A stretch of 64,000 nt of DNA from Streptomyces sp. BV286 (GTDB lineage Bacteria > Actinomycetota > Actinomycetes > Streptomycetales > Streptomycetaceae): contig NZ_JAHRIB010000209.1 in the NCBI RefSeq assembly GCF_019090165.1, forward strand, positions 1-64,000, written 5' to 3'. Below the pieces are notes generated by a model. It was not told the origin of the DNA, ran no database searches, and saw only the letters and a list, made by a program, of their open reading frames with translations. Positions 51,389-59,618 of the stretch are shown piece by piece. Position 1 is the first letter of the stretch; every line of letters starts with the position of its first letter. The translations under genes and the position numbers were made by a program.

Positions 51389-52032
51389 AGGGCCACCGCC
51401 TGGTTGTCCAGGCGCAACAGCTCGTCCTTGGGGTCACCGGCGCGGTAGCGGGCGACGAAGCGCTCGGCGTTGAGCTCCAGGCCGGAGGGGTTCGCCGCGA
51501 AGACGGGGCCTGACATGAAGGTCACCTCCTCCTCCGTGGTGGCGAAGTTGTCGCAGGAGAACTCGACGATGTTCCCGTCCGGGTCGCGGTAGTAGAAGCT
51601 GGTGGCCTGGCCGTGGTTGGCGGCACGGTGCGGGCGGGCACCCAGGGACGCCATGTGCTCGTACTGGGTGACCAGTTCACCGAGCGAGCCGACACCGAAC
51701 TGGAAGTGGTGCAGGCCCGGCCCTGACGCGTCGGTCCCGATCAGGCTGTCGATGCCGAACAGCGCGAGGACCTGACTGCCGTGCGGGGCGTCATGCACGC
51801 GGAAGAAGCCCAGCCGGACATCGACCGCCCGCTCGGGCATCCCCGCGGGACGCGGCGGGGCGTCGGGGTCCGGGGTCCGCTCGTAGAACGGACCGTGTCC
51901 CAGTACGTAGGTGTAGAAGGCGGCCATGTCGTCGTAGCGGCCGGTCTTGAGCACGAGTTCGGCTATCCGTAGCGCGACAGCCTGTGTCTCGGTGACCGCG
52001 GAGGCGGCGGTGCTCTGGGGGGTGGTCGTCAT
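51385..52032 (-). CDS. VOC-family extradiol-dioxygenase-like protein
   Basis: A 215-residue vicinal-oxygen-chelate protein with two beta-alpha-beta3 modules. Metal ligands seen are His in GLHHFQFGVGS (near 115) and Glu in GNIVEFSCDN (near 165). The first ligand, usually His in an xxHvvL motif, is Glu here (RIAELVLKTGRYDDM near 27). It is smaller than classical catechol 2,3-dioxygenases. The ATG at 52032 has AAGGAG upstream. Coupling to an FAH gene and divergence from a phenol-type hydroxylase argue for extradiol ring cleavage; the Glu substitution leaves room for another VOC reaction. Confidence 0.8.
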   Translation of the reverse strand: MTTTPQSTAASAVTETQAVALRIAELVLKTGRYDDMAAFYTYVLGHGPFYERTPDPDAPPRPAGMPERAVDVRLGFFRVHDAPHGSQVLALFGIDSLIGTDASGPGLHHFQFGVGSLGELVTQYEHMASLGARPHRAANHGQATSFYYRDPDGNIVEFSCDNFATTEEEVTFMSGPVFAANPSGLELNAERFVARYRAGDPKDELLRLDNQAVAL

Positions 52033-52052
52033 CGTGAGGGACTCCTTGCCCG

Positions 52053-52490
52053 TCAGACGGTGGTGTGCAGCGCCCTCGGAGTGCGGCGCGTGATCCGCCA
52101 TTCCCCGCCTGAGTGGCGGAACCGGTGAACGGTGTTGAGGACGCGGTCCAAGACATAGGCGCCGTCGGGTGGCTGGACGTGCAGCACGACCATGGCCTGC
52201 AGCTCGACCCGCTTGCGGCCACTTCCGTCGTCTTCGTCGTCCTGACCGGTGACGACCTCGTGGGCGAGCACATGGACGGTCTGCCGTCCGGTGTCGGCCT
52301 CTCGCCCCTTGAGGAAGCCGAGTATCTCGTCCCGTGCGCGGACGACCCGTCCGCGTGCCTCGAACTCGACGTCGTCGGCGAACGTGCCGATCCCGGCGGT
52401 GGCCCGGCCGCTGTCGATGTCGCGGTGGTAGCCGACGATCAGGGCCCGACAGTGACCCACAGCATCGCTTCGATCCGCCGGAGACACCAC
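52053..52490 (-). CDS. SnoaL-like / NTF2-fold protein
   Basis: A 145-residue NTF2-like protein, first gene of the minus-strand catabolic operon. The opening helix is CRALIVGYHRDIDSGRATAG, with FADDVEFEARGRVVRARDEI after it, and the final strands are VLNTVHRFRHSGGEWRITRR. Members are small dehydratases or isomerases or the beta subunits of ring-hydroxylating dioxygenases; no partner alpha subunit is present. The start is GTG 52490 (or 52487). It is 20 bases from the VOC gene. Confidence 0.8.
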   Translation of the reverse strand: MVSPADRSDAVGHCRALIVGYHRDIDSGRATAGIGTFADDVEFEARGRVVRARDEILGFLKGREADTGRQTVHVLAHEVVTGQDDEDDGSGRKRVELQAMVVLHVQPPDGAYVLDRVLNTVHRFRHSGGEWRITRRTPRALHTTV

Positions 52491-52505
52491 AACGTTCCCC
52501 TATCT

Positions 52506-52522
52506 CTTGAACTCGGGTCAAG
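52506..52522. promoter_or_regulatory. Inverted repeat in divergent promoter region
   Basis: CTTGA-ACTCGGG-TCAAG lies 15-32 bases upstream of the SnoaL-like start. A related half, ACTCAGGTTCAAG, occurs at 52602-52614 near the hydroxylase start. A shared regulator site for the divergent catabolic genes is possible. Confidence 0.4.
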
Positions 52523-52663
52523 CGTAGCACCGCCCCGACATTGCCGAAAGATGCCTGATCCCTCTTGCTCTTCCAAAAAGAGACCTGAACGTGCGAGCCT
52601 GACTCAGGTTCAAGAGTTTGGGTCGCGATTGATCCAACCCGTGTTCAGGAAGGCAGGTCCCCT

Positions 52664-54364
52664 GTGTCTGACCGCAACGAAAGAGCCGAATCCCGGCGTG
52701 TCCTGGTCGTCGGGGCGGGCCCCGTGGGCCTCTCGCTCGCGATCGAGCTGGGGTGGCGCGGTGTTCCAGTGACGGTGATCGACCAAGGCGACGGCCTCGT
52801 GCCTTTCCCGGCGGGCGAGGCGATCTTCTCCCGCACCATGGAACACCTTCGGCGCTGGGGCTGTGCGGAGGAGACGCGCGCGGAGTCGGCACCACCCACG
52901 GACTATCCGCACCGCACAGTGTTCGCCACGTCAGTGACGGGACACGTACTCGCCGAGTTCGATTACGGTGTCACGAACCGGTCTCCCGGCGTGTACGGCC
53001 CGCTGACGCCGGAGGGTCCCGCGTTCCTGTCCAAGTTCTCGTTCCTGCCGTTGCTCGAACGGACGGCACGAGGCCTGCCCTCGGTGGAGATCAGGTTCGC
53101 CACGCGTCTGGAGACGTTCGAGCAGGACTCCGATGGTGTCCTCGCCGTGGTGCGCGACCTGGAGAGCGGCGCCTCCGAAACACTGACCGGCGCTTACCTC
53201 GTGGCCTGTGATGGAGGCCGCAGCAGCGTCCGGCGGACTCTGGGCGTCGAGTTCGAGGGCATGTTCGCGCAGGGCCAGAACTTCGCGGTGCACTTCCGTG
53301 CGCCGCAACTGCCGGCCCTGCTCCGGGAGCGGTTGGGCGGCCCGGCGGTGCAGATCCACACGCTGTCATCGGCGCGCAGGCCATACATCACGGTGGTCAA
53401 CGGCGTGGACGAGTGGCGGCTCTCGGTCTACCTGGAGCAGGAGCCGGATCCCGGGGACGCGGTCGCCTGGGTGCAGGAAGCCGTCGGCGCGCCGATCGAC
53501 GTGGAGATACTCGCCGCCCAGCCCTGGAGCGGGCACTGCGTCGTGGCCCGCAGCTACCGCGCGGGGCGGGTGTTCCTCGCGGGTGACGCGGCGCATCTGC
53601 TGTGGCCCAAGGGAGGCTTCGGTGCCAACACCGGGATCGGTGACGCCGTCGACCTCGGCTGGAAGCTCGCCGCGGTCCTTCAGGGCTGGGCGGGCCCCGC
53701 ACTGCTCGACAGCTACGAGTCGGAGCGGCGGCCCATCGCCGTCCGCAACGTCACGGAGGCGTCGAGCAACTGGCGGTCCGACTCCCAGCTCGCACCCGAC
53801 GCCGCACTCGGCCGCGCGGACGCGGAGGGCGACCGGGTCCGCGGTGAGATGGGCGAGATGATCCGCCGGTCGAGGGGCAAGGAGTTCCGCTGCACGGGCA
53901 TCCAGCTCGGATACCGCTACAGCGGCTCCCCGATCTGCGTGCCGGACGGAACTCCGGAGCCGCCCGACGAGCCGGACGACTACGTCCCGTCGACCTGGCC
54001 CGGTTGCCGGGCACCGCACGCATGGCTGCCCGACGGCAGCTCGGTGCTCGACCACTTCGGCCGCGGGTTCGTGCTTGTGGTCTCGGGGTCGGCGGACCCG
54101 TCCGCGCTGGTGGAGGCCGCGCACCATCGTGGCGTGCCGTTGACGGTGCTGCTCCTCGCTGATCCGACCGCGGCAAGGCTCTACGAGAGGCCGCTGGTGC
54201 TGGTTCGCCCCGACGGGCATGTCGGGTGGCGGGGCGAGGAGGCTCCGGCCGACCCCGGTGCTGTGCTCGACCGGTTGCGCGGAGCGGAGGCCGGGAATCC
54301 AGCCACGGGTTCGGTCACGGAGACACGGGCGGTGTCGGCGGGAGTCGCCACTCGCCACCTCTGA
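52664..54364 (+). CDS. FAD-dependent aromatic-ring hydroxylase
   Basis: A 566-residue flavoprotein monooxygenase of the phenol/3-(3-hydroxyphenyl)propionate hydroxylase group. The FAD motif GAGPVGLSLAIELG starts at residue 17. The DG motif is YLVACDGGRSSVRRTLG near 178, the second FAD motif RVFLAGDAAHLLWPKGGFGA near 303, followed by NTGIGDAVDLGWKLAAVL. A thioredoxin-like C-terminal domain (residues 420-540) is typical of this group. The GTG at 52664 has AGGAAGG upstream. It would hydroxylate a phenol to a catechol ahead of ring cleavage by the divergent operon. Confidence 0.9.
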   Translation: MSDRNERAESRRVLVVGAGPVGLSLAIELGWRGVPVTVIDQGDGLVPFPAGEAIFSRTMEHLRRWGCAEETRAESAPPTDYPHRTVFATSVTGHVLAEFDYGVTNRSPGVYGPLTPEGPAFLSKFSFLPLLERTARGLPSVEIRFATRLETFEQDSDGVLAVVRDLESGASETLTGAYLVACDGGRSSVRRTLGVEFEGMFAQGQNFAVHFRAPQLPALLRERLGGPAVQIHTLSSARRPYITVVNGVDEWRLSVYLEQEPDPGDAVAWVQEAVGAPIDVEILAAQPWSGHCVVARSYRAGRVFLAGDAAHLLWPKGGFGANTGIGDAVDLGWKLAAVLQGWAGPALLDSYESERRPIAVRNVTEASSNWRSDSQLAPDAALGRADAEGDRVRGEMGEMIRRSRGKEFRCTGIQLGYRYSGSPICVPDGTPEPPDEPDDYVPSTWPGCRAPHAWLPDGSSVLDHFGRGFVLVVSGSADPSALVEAAHHRGVPLTVLLLADPTAARLYERPLVLVRPDGHVGWRGEEAPADPGAVLDRLRGAEAGNPATGSVTETRAVSAGVATRHL

Positions 54365-54419
54365 CCACTCGCCACTCCGGGCGTCGCGACTCCGGCCCAC
54401 CACTATCAGCGGTCAGCGG

Positions 54420-54998
54420 TCACGCCCTCTTGACCGGTGACCGCCCGGCCAGGACGGACTCCATCAGGAAGCGCAGCATCTCGTGTGCCGGTCTGTTCCG
54501 GTCGTTGGGCACGTGCGCGCCTTCGAACACGGTGACGACCGTATCGCGGAGGAGCGTGGCATCGATGTCGGGGTCGCCGTCGAGGCCGTGCTCGGCCATG
54601 ACCTCGTCGACCAGTCCGACGATCCAGCCCAGGAAAGTGTCGTGGGCTGCCCGAACCGCCTCGGAATGCGGGAGCCGGTCGTGCATGGCCTGGTGCAGCG
54701 GCCGGGAATAGCGCATGTCGGACAGCCCTCGCACCAGTCGACTCAGTGGGTCGGTGCCCGCCTGCTCCGCGCTGAGGGTACGGATCTCGCGGCTGAGCAT
54801 CCGGTCCATCACCGCGGCGAAGATGTCGTCCTTCGAGTCGAAGTACCAGTAGACGTTGCCCCTGGCCACCCCGGCGGCGGCACTGATGTCCGCCATCGTG
54901 GTCTTGGCGTACCCCTTGGCGAGAAAAAGCTCGGTGGCCGCAGCCAGCAGATCACCAGTCCGCTCTTCACGGGGGATCTGTTGGCGGTTACGCGGCAT
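54420..54998 (-). CDS. TetR family regulator
   Basis: A 192-residue TetR regulator with the helix-turn-helix at residues 14-60 (MADISAAAGVARGNVYWYFD) and a C-terminal effector domain. It lies tail-to-tail with the hydroxylase gene, 55 bases apart. A 10-base perfect inverted repeat lies 19-58 bases upstream of its start, so it is probably autoregulated. It may also control the aromatic cluster. Confidence 0.9.
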   Translation of the reverse strand: MPRNRQQIPREERTGDLLAAATELFLAKGYAKTTMADISAAAGVARGNVYWYFDSKDDIFAAVMDRMLSREIRTLSAEQAGTDPLSRLVRGLSDMRYSRPLHQAMHDRLPHSEAVRAAHDTFLGWIVGLVDEVMAEHGLDGDPDIDATLLRDTVVTVFEGAHVPNDRNRPAHEMLRFLMESVLAGRSPVKRA

Positions 54999-55016
54999 CC
55001 CGGGCTCCTCTGATGT

Positions 55017-55056
55017 GTTCAGCTCGTCTCAACTGAGTGTAGACAGCGAGCTGAAC
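55017..55056. promoter_or_regulatory. Candidate TetR operator
   Basis: GTTCAGCTCG (55017-55026) and CGAGCTGAAC (55047-55056) form a perfect 10-base inverted repeat with a 20-base spacer, directly upstream of the tetR gene. Confidence 0.6.
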
Positions 55057-55157
55057 CGGCCCAACCGCAATGAAGAGTTCTTGCCGAAAGAGCGGCGGCA
55101 CGACGGTGCCGGGCATCTCGGAAGCCTGCGAGGTGGCTGTTTGGCGTAGACATGACC

Positions 55158-55186
55158 GTGTCCCCCCGCCTGTGGCGGGGGGACAC
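55158..55186. terminator. Perfect 13-bp stem terminator
   Basis: GTGTCCCCCCGCC and its complement flank a TGT loop. It lies 71 bases past the stop of the minus-strand MDR gene. Confidence 0.85.
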
Positions 55187-55256
55187 AGTCGTCCCGGTCT
55201 GCCGACCGTGGCTTCGGCGTCCGTAAGGTCGTCGGCCGAGGCACGGTCCGGTCGGG

Positions 55257-56204
55257 TCAGGGCACCAGGACGATCTTCCCGCTGGTGCGACCGGTCATGA
55301 CCTGGCGATGGGCGGCAGCCGCTTCGTGAAGCGGGTAGCTGCCTGCGATCAGGACGTTCAGCCGCCCTGCCTCTGCGGCCACGGTGAGCCGCAGGCGGGC
55401 GGCGTCCCGGACCTCCGTGCCCGGATCCGCGCCAGGCCCGCCGCCGAGGAGCTTGATGCCGGCCCGGGCCCCGCGCGCGAACCCCGCGATGGTGGCGATG
55501 CGGGAACGGTCCGCCACGAGTTCCACGGAGACGTCCACGGCCTCGTCGGTGCCCACCAGGTCGGCCGCCCCGTGGACACCCTGCGGCGCTGCCGCACGTA
55601 CCCGGTCGGCCAGACCGGGCCCGTACGCGATCGGCACCGCCCCCAGCTCGCGCAGCAGGTCGTGCTTGCCAGGACTTGCCGTTCCCACGACGGTGGCGCC
55701 GCCCGCCACCGCCAGTTGCACGGCCATCAGGCCGACTCCTCCGGCGGCCCCATGGATCAGCACCGACTCGCCCTTGCCCAGACCGATCGCATCGAGAACG
55801 TGTGCGGCGGTGACGCCGACGACCATCAGGCCGCCGGCCTGCTCCCAGGACAGCGCGCCGGGCTTCGGCACCACCGACGAGGCCGGGACGACGAGTTCGG
55901 CGGCGTACGCGCCGGGCGCACGATAGGCGATCACCTCGTCGCCTACCTCGACCGGACCTGCGGGGCCGGTCGCGTGGGCGCCCACCGCGGTCACCACACC
56001 CGCCGCCTCGGCGCCGAGCCGCATCGGCAGCTTCGCCGGATCCGTCCCGAAGGTGCCGTCGTACATCTTGTGGTCGAAAGGGTTCACCCCGGCGGCGCGG
56101 ACCGCGATGCGCACCTGGCCCGGCCCGGGTTCCGGGACGGCGACATCGATCACCGACAGCACCTCGGGATTTCCGTACTCAGTCGCCACTACTACTTCAC
56201 TCAT
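55257..56204 (-). CDS. NADP-dependent MDR oxidoreductase
   Basis: A 315-residue zinc-free medium-chain reductase of the quinone-oxidoreductase type: MSEVVVATEYGNPEVLSVID, substrate segment AAGVNPFDHKMYDGTFG, Rossmann motif HGAAGGVGLMAVQLAVAGGA near 152. No zinc cysteines. Monocistronic, ending at a strong hairpin. Probably an enone or quinone reductase in stress or aromatic metabolism. Confidence 0.87.
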   Translation of the reverse strand: MSEVVVATEYGNPEVLSVIDVAVPEPGPGQVRIAVRAAGVNPFDHKMYDGTFGTDPAKLPMRLGAEAAGVVTAVGAHATGPAGPVEVGDEVIAYRAPGAYAAELVVPASSVVPKPGALSWEQAGGLMVVGVTAAHVLDAIGLGKGESVLIHGAAGGVGLMAVQLAVAGGATVVGTASPGKHDLLRELGAVPIAYGPGLADRVRAAAPQGVHGAADLVGTDEAVDVSVELVADRSRIATIAGFARGARAGIKLLGGGPGADPGTEVRDAARLRLTVAAEAGRLNVLIAGSYPLHEAAAAHRQVMTGRTSGKIVLVP

Positions 56205-56306
56205 GTCACCAACTCAGTTCCGAGGGACTCATTCACGCACAGTCGCAGCCGCTCGCGTCGTTCGGCACGGTGCTGAGCAGCCGTGCCCGCCGCGAACAGT
56301 GGACTG

Positions 56307-56699
56307 TCACGCAGGGGTGTCGATGCTCCAGGACGTGACGAAGTCGGGCACTACCTCGACCCAGTTGGGACCGAAGCCCGGCCCGAGCACTTCGCCGCCC
56401 TCCGTGTGCAGGACCGCCGCTCCCTTGATCAGGATCCCGCGCGGCTGCCAGGCCTGCCCGTCCGCCACGTCGTCGACCACCAACGCCGCCTGCGGGTTGA
56501 CCGTGAGGTGACGGATGTAGAGCCGCTCCTGTCCACGCCCCTCAAGGACGCGCCCCCCGATCTTGATGACCTCGCGCTCCGGATCGAAGTGGTACCGGAT
56601 GGGCACCACGTGCGGTTTGCCGGACGTACCCGTCGTGGCGAGCCGCCCAAGGATGTGTTCGCTCAGGTAAGCGACTTCCTGCGCGTTGAACCTACCCAT
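56307..56699 (-). CDS. PPOX-class F420/FMN-dependent oxidoreductase
   Basis: A 130-residue split-barrel protein of the pyridoxamine-phosphate-oxidase-like superfamily: RFNAQEVAYLSEHILGRLAT, HVVPIRYHFDPEREVIKIGG and PRGILIKGAAVLHTEGGEVL. Small actinobacterial members use F420 or FMN to reduce assorted substrates. It lies 64 bases downstream of the SDR-2 stop region on the same strand and may be cotranscribed. Confidence 0.85.
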   Translation of the reverse strand: MGRFNAQEVAYLSEHILGRLATTGTSGKPHVVPIRYHFDPEREVIKIGGRVLEGRGQERLYIRHLTVNPQAALVVDDVADGQAWQPRGILIKGAAVLHTEGGEVLGPGFGPNWVEVVPDFVTSWSIDTPA

Positions 56700-56762
56700 G
56701 TCGATCTCCGTTTCGTTGGTCGGCTCCGACGTCCACGGAACGTCGGCTCCCTGCGGCAGCGG

Positions 56763-57533
56763 CTACTTGTAGCGGGAGGCGAGGTCCGAACGGCGACCGC
56801 CGGACAGTACGGCACCCTCGGCGGCGAGCAGCGCGTCGAGCGCTGCGGACTGGTCCTCCAGGCCCGGGACGCAGATCGTCTCGCCCAGACGGAGCCCTAC
56901 GAAGCTGGCTCGCGCGACGTCCTCGGCGGTCATGACGGCGGGGACGGTCTGCCCGATGCCCTGGTGGAACTCGGTGGCCACCGGTCCGGGGCAGACCACC
57001 TGGGTGCGGATCCCGGTGTCCGCAAGTTCATGGCCCAGGGTGCGGGTGAAGGCCACGAGGGCAGCCTTGGCCCGGGCGTACAGGGTGCGACGGGGCGGGC
57101 GTGGGCCGGTCTGTCCAGCACTCAAGGCGAGCAGCGAGGCGATCGTGCCGTCGTCGGCTGTGAGCATGCCGGGGAGTGCGGCACGGACGAGCTGGACATG
57201 CGCTTCAACGTTGAGGGTGAGCTGATCGTCGATCTCGGCTGGGTCGACATCGATGAGCGGGGCATAGCCGCCGACACCTGCGTTGCTGATCAGATGGCGA
57301 ACATCCCCGGCACTCAAGCGTTCCGTCACCGCGGCAATGCCCTCGCGGGTGGCCAGGTCGGCGGGAAGGACCTCAACGGCGGCACCGGCCTTACGGAGTC
57401 CGTCGGCCAGATCCTCCAGCCGGTCCGCGCGGCGGGCCACCAGAACGAAGTCCAAGTCGTCCGCAAGAAGGCGGGCGTACGCGGCACCGATACCGGAGGA
57501 AGCACCCGTTATCAGAGCAAGGGGCCTAGTCAT
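56763..57533 (-). CDS. Short-chain dehydrogenase/reductase 2 (paralogue)
   Basis: A 256-residue SDR with TGASSGIGAAY at residues 8-18, SNAGVGGY, catalytic Ser in IASLLALSAG and Tyr/Lys in TLYARAKAALVA. It is a clear paralogue of the SDR at 34881. Relative to that copy it lacks three residues (VTV) in the strand just before the catalytic Ser (DDGTIASLL against EGAIVTVASLL), which may weaken the active-site strand. ACAAATGCTTGA, two changes from the MarR-type palindrome, lies 33-44 bases upstream. Confidence 0.85.
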   Translation of the reverse strand: MTRPLALITGASSGIGAAYARLLADDLDFVLVARRADRLEDLADGLRKAGAAVEVLPADLATREGIAAVTERLSAGDVRHLISNAGVGGYAPLIDVDPAEIDDQLTLNVEAHVQLVRAALPGMLTADDGTIASLLALSAGQTGPRPPRRTLYARAKAALVAFTRTLGHELADTGIRTQVVCPGPVATEFHQGIGQTVPAVMTAEDVARASFVGLRLGETICVPGLEDQSAALDALLAAEGAVLSGGRRSDLASRYK

Positions 57534-57715
57534 GACGACATGGTAATTCAGCAGGTTGCCAACTGACAAATGCTTGACACTCATCAAGGCGCCTTACCCT
57601 TTCCCGTGCCTGCAGCGGCGAACCGGAGGGGCGGAAGAGCTGCGGCGGGCGACCGAGGAATGGACCAAGGGACCCCGCCGCTGTTGGTTGAGTAGCCCTT
57701 CCCCGGGGTGCGCCG

Positions 57716-57812
57716 TCAGGCGTGGTGTTTGTCGAGGAAGTCGGGCGTGAGCTGTAGCCACTCGTCGGTGCGTTCCAGCATGGGCAGGTGGCCGGTGGCG
57801 ATTTCGAGTCCG
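57716..57812 (-). pseudogene. Alpha/beta hydrolase C-terminal fragment (duplicate)
   Basis: Codes LEIATGHLPMLERTDEWLQL, then TPDFLDKHHA and a stop. The last 90 bases differ at only 4 positions from the end of the hydrolase gene at 19489-20283, which lies on the opposite strand 37 kb away. No upstream part of the gene is present. A recent partial duplication or recombination scar. Confidence 0.85.
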
Positions 57813-57936
57813 GGTTCGGCCACCGGTTCACGTCCAAGGCCGCAGGAACCGACGCCACACAGGGAGAAGGGCGCTGGTGGAGTGTCAGACAGACGCGTCG
57901 CGGTCCGTGCTCACGCCGTGGCCGGGCTCGTCCGCC

Positions 57937-58095
57937 TCAGGGTGCGGCAGCAACTGCCCCTCCTCGTTCACGGGGGCACCGGCCCAACACTCTCAGAGCG
58001 TCCATGGCCGGGCCGAGCCTTTGCGCGTGTTCGGTGAGGCGGTAGGTGACGGCCACGGGAGGGCCTGCCGCAACTTCCCGCTCCACGACGGCGTC
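57937..58095 (-). pseudogene. HxlR-type regulator C-terminal fragment
   Basis: The minus strand reads VVEREVAAGPPVAVTYRLTE, then HAQRLGPAMDALRVLG, the winged part and end of a HxlR-family regulator. The recognition helix and N-terminus are missing; it abuts unrelated sequence near 58100. Confidence 0.6.
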
Positions 58096-58239
58096 CGCCA
58101 GTTCCGTCTTTCATGGGACTCGCGGACGGCCAGCTGATCGATACCGGTTTCCTCGGCGAAGGCGGCAACGGCCTGCAAGTAGGCGGCTTCGACCGGTCCG
58201 TGGTCGCTGGTCGCGGGCTTGGCGCCGGTGTAGTGGCCG

Positions 58240-58624
58240 TGCTGCTCGCGGTCGGCGGGGTCGTAGAGGGTGCCACCGAGCGAGAGCTTGGCGCCGCGGG
58301 CGGTGAGGGAGTTGCCGATGTCGCGGGCGTCGGTACCGAGCGTGCGAGGCGGTCGAGCTTCGGGACGACGAGGGTGTCCCCGGCGCGCACGGCCGCGAGC
58401 CCTTGAGTCAGGCAGGGCCGTTCGCGGTTGGTTCCGGTCAGCCCGTGGTCCAGATAGATCCGGCCCTCCGGGACGTCCAGGCCGAGGAGGATTGCGCGCT
58501 GGGCGGTGAGGTCTTGCATGTCCGGACTGCATCTCGCATAGCCGACGCGTTCACTCGTGGCCGGAGCGTACGGTAAGCCAACGACATTGCTCTGGCCTCG
58601 GACCGAGCGTCCAAGGTCGGTCAC
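58240..58624 (-). pseudogene. Serine recombinase (resolvase) remnant
   Basis: Reads ERVGYARCSPDMQDLTAQRA, GRIYLDHGLTGTNRERPCLT and LVVPKLDRLARSVP. After a frameshift near 58330 it continues DARDIGNSLTARGAKLSLGG and TLYDPAD and then ends. This is the catalytic domain of a Tn3-type resolvase with the nucleophile Ser still in place, but frameshifted and lacking its DNA-binding domain. It suggests an old transposon insertion. Confidence 0.8.
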
Positions 58625-58649
58625 GCGAAACGTGGCCGCGCGGGGACCA

Positions 58650-59618
58650 TCACGCGGAGGAGCGGGGGTGGTTCTCGTCGCGCCAGGCCCGGGGTGAGAT
58701 CCCGTATGCCTGTTTGAAGATCTTGCTGAAGTGGGTCGCGTCCACGAAGCCCCACCTTCGTCCTATCGCTGCGATGGTCCGCAGTCGGCCGTTCGGGCCG
58801 GCCAGCTCCCGTCGGCATGCGGCCAGGCGGTGGGTACGGATCCAGTCGCCGAGGCTGATGCCCGAGCGGGACAGTACCGCGTAGAGGTGCCGTACGGAGA
58901 TGTCGTGTGCGGCGGCAATCCGTGCCGCCGACAGATCGGGATCCGCCAGGTGCTTGCGCAGGTACTGAGTGATCCGCAGGCTGAGTGTCGCCTCCAACGG
59001 TGCCCTGGCCAGGCTGGAGTTGCCGTGCTGGGAGGTCAGGACGGCACGGAGGAGTTCGATGCTGGGTTCCACGACGGCGTCGGCGTGCACCCCTTGATGC
59101 AGTGCATCACTGACGGCCAGTTGGGAAAAGTAGGTGAAGGCGAGGCGCGCAACGGGGTTGTCTGACCCCAGGGGGACCGCGGTGAGGTCTCGTAACAACC
59201 GGTCGGGGAGCGCGAGCGCCGCGCGGGGGAAACGGATGAAGCGGTAGTCGACTTCCCTGTCGAAGAGATGTGTGTAGGGAGCGATCGATTCGTAGACGGC
59301 GAATTCCCCCGGCCTCAGCAGGCACTCGCGACCGTTCTGCACCACCACGCTGCTGCCCGTCATCTGAACGCCGAGGGTGACGGCCGGCTCTTCGTCCACC
59401 CGGGCGAGCCGCTCCGTGCGACGGAGGGTGACCGCGGTCGCCCACGCTGAACAGATCCTGATGGGCCCCATGGTGCCGAGCCCGATGCGAACGCGGATGT
59501 CCTCGGCCGCAGGACGGTGGTCGATATCGACTGCCACCATGGATTTCCACACCGCGTTGCGGACCACTTCCTCCCGGTCCCGCGGCGGTATGAACGCGGT
59601 GTCCAGGACCGGGCTCAT
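58650..59618 (-). CDS. AraC family transcriptional regulator
   Basis: A 322-residue AraC regulator. Residues 15-195 form an AraC_binding_2 (cupin-like) effector domain (GVQMTGSSVVVQNGRECLLR, then GEFAVYESIAPYTHLF). The C-terminal double helix-turn-helix begins LSLRITQYLRKHLADPDLSA, with RRWGFVDATHFSKIFKQAYG in the second module. Relatives (NahR-unrelated, FeaR/AlkS-like type) often govern amine or aromatic-aldehyde catabolism. The ATG at 59618 has AGAGGAAGG 8 bases upstream. No target is adjacent. Confidence 0.88.
   Translation of the reverse strand: MSPVLDTAFIPPRDREEVVRNAVWKSMVAVDIDHRPAAEDIRVRIGLGTMGPIRICSAWATAVTLRRTERLARVDEEPAVTLGVQMTGSSVVVQNGRECLLRPGEFAVYESIAPYTHLFDREVDYRFIRFPRAALALPDRLLRDLTAVPLGSDNPVARLAFTYFSQLAVSDALHQGVHADAVVEPSIELLRAVLTSQHGNSSLARAPLEATLSLRITQYLRKHLADPDLSAARIAAAHDISVRHLYAVLSRSGISLGDWIRTHRLAACRRELAGPNGRLRTIAAIGRRWGFVDATHFSKIFKQAYGISPRAWRDENHPRSSA

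Noticed and set aside
58110..58210. Segment VEAAYLQAVAAFAEETGIDQ as a named gene
   Set aside because: It looks like real protein but is too short and lacks start, stop and a recognisable family; described only within the fragment cluster.
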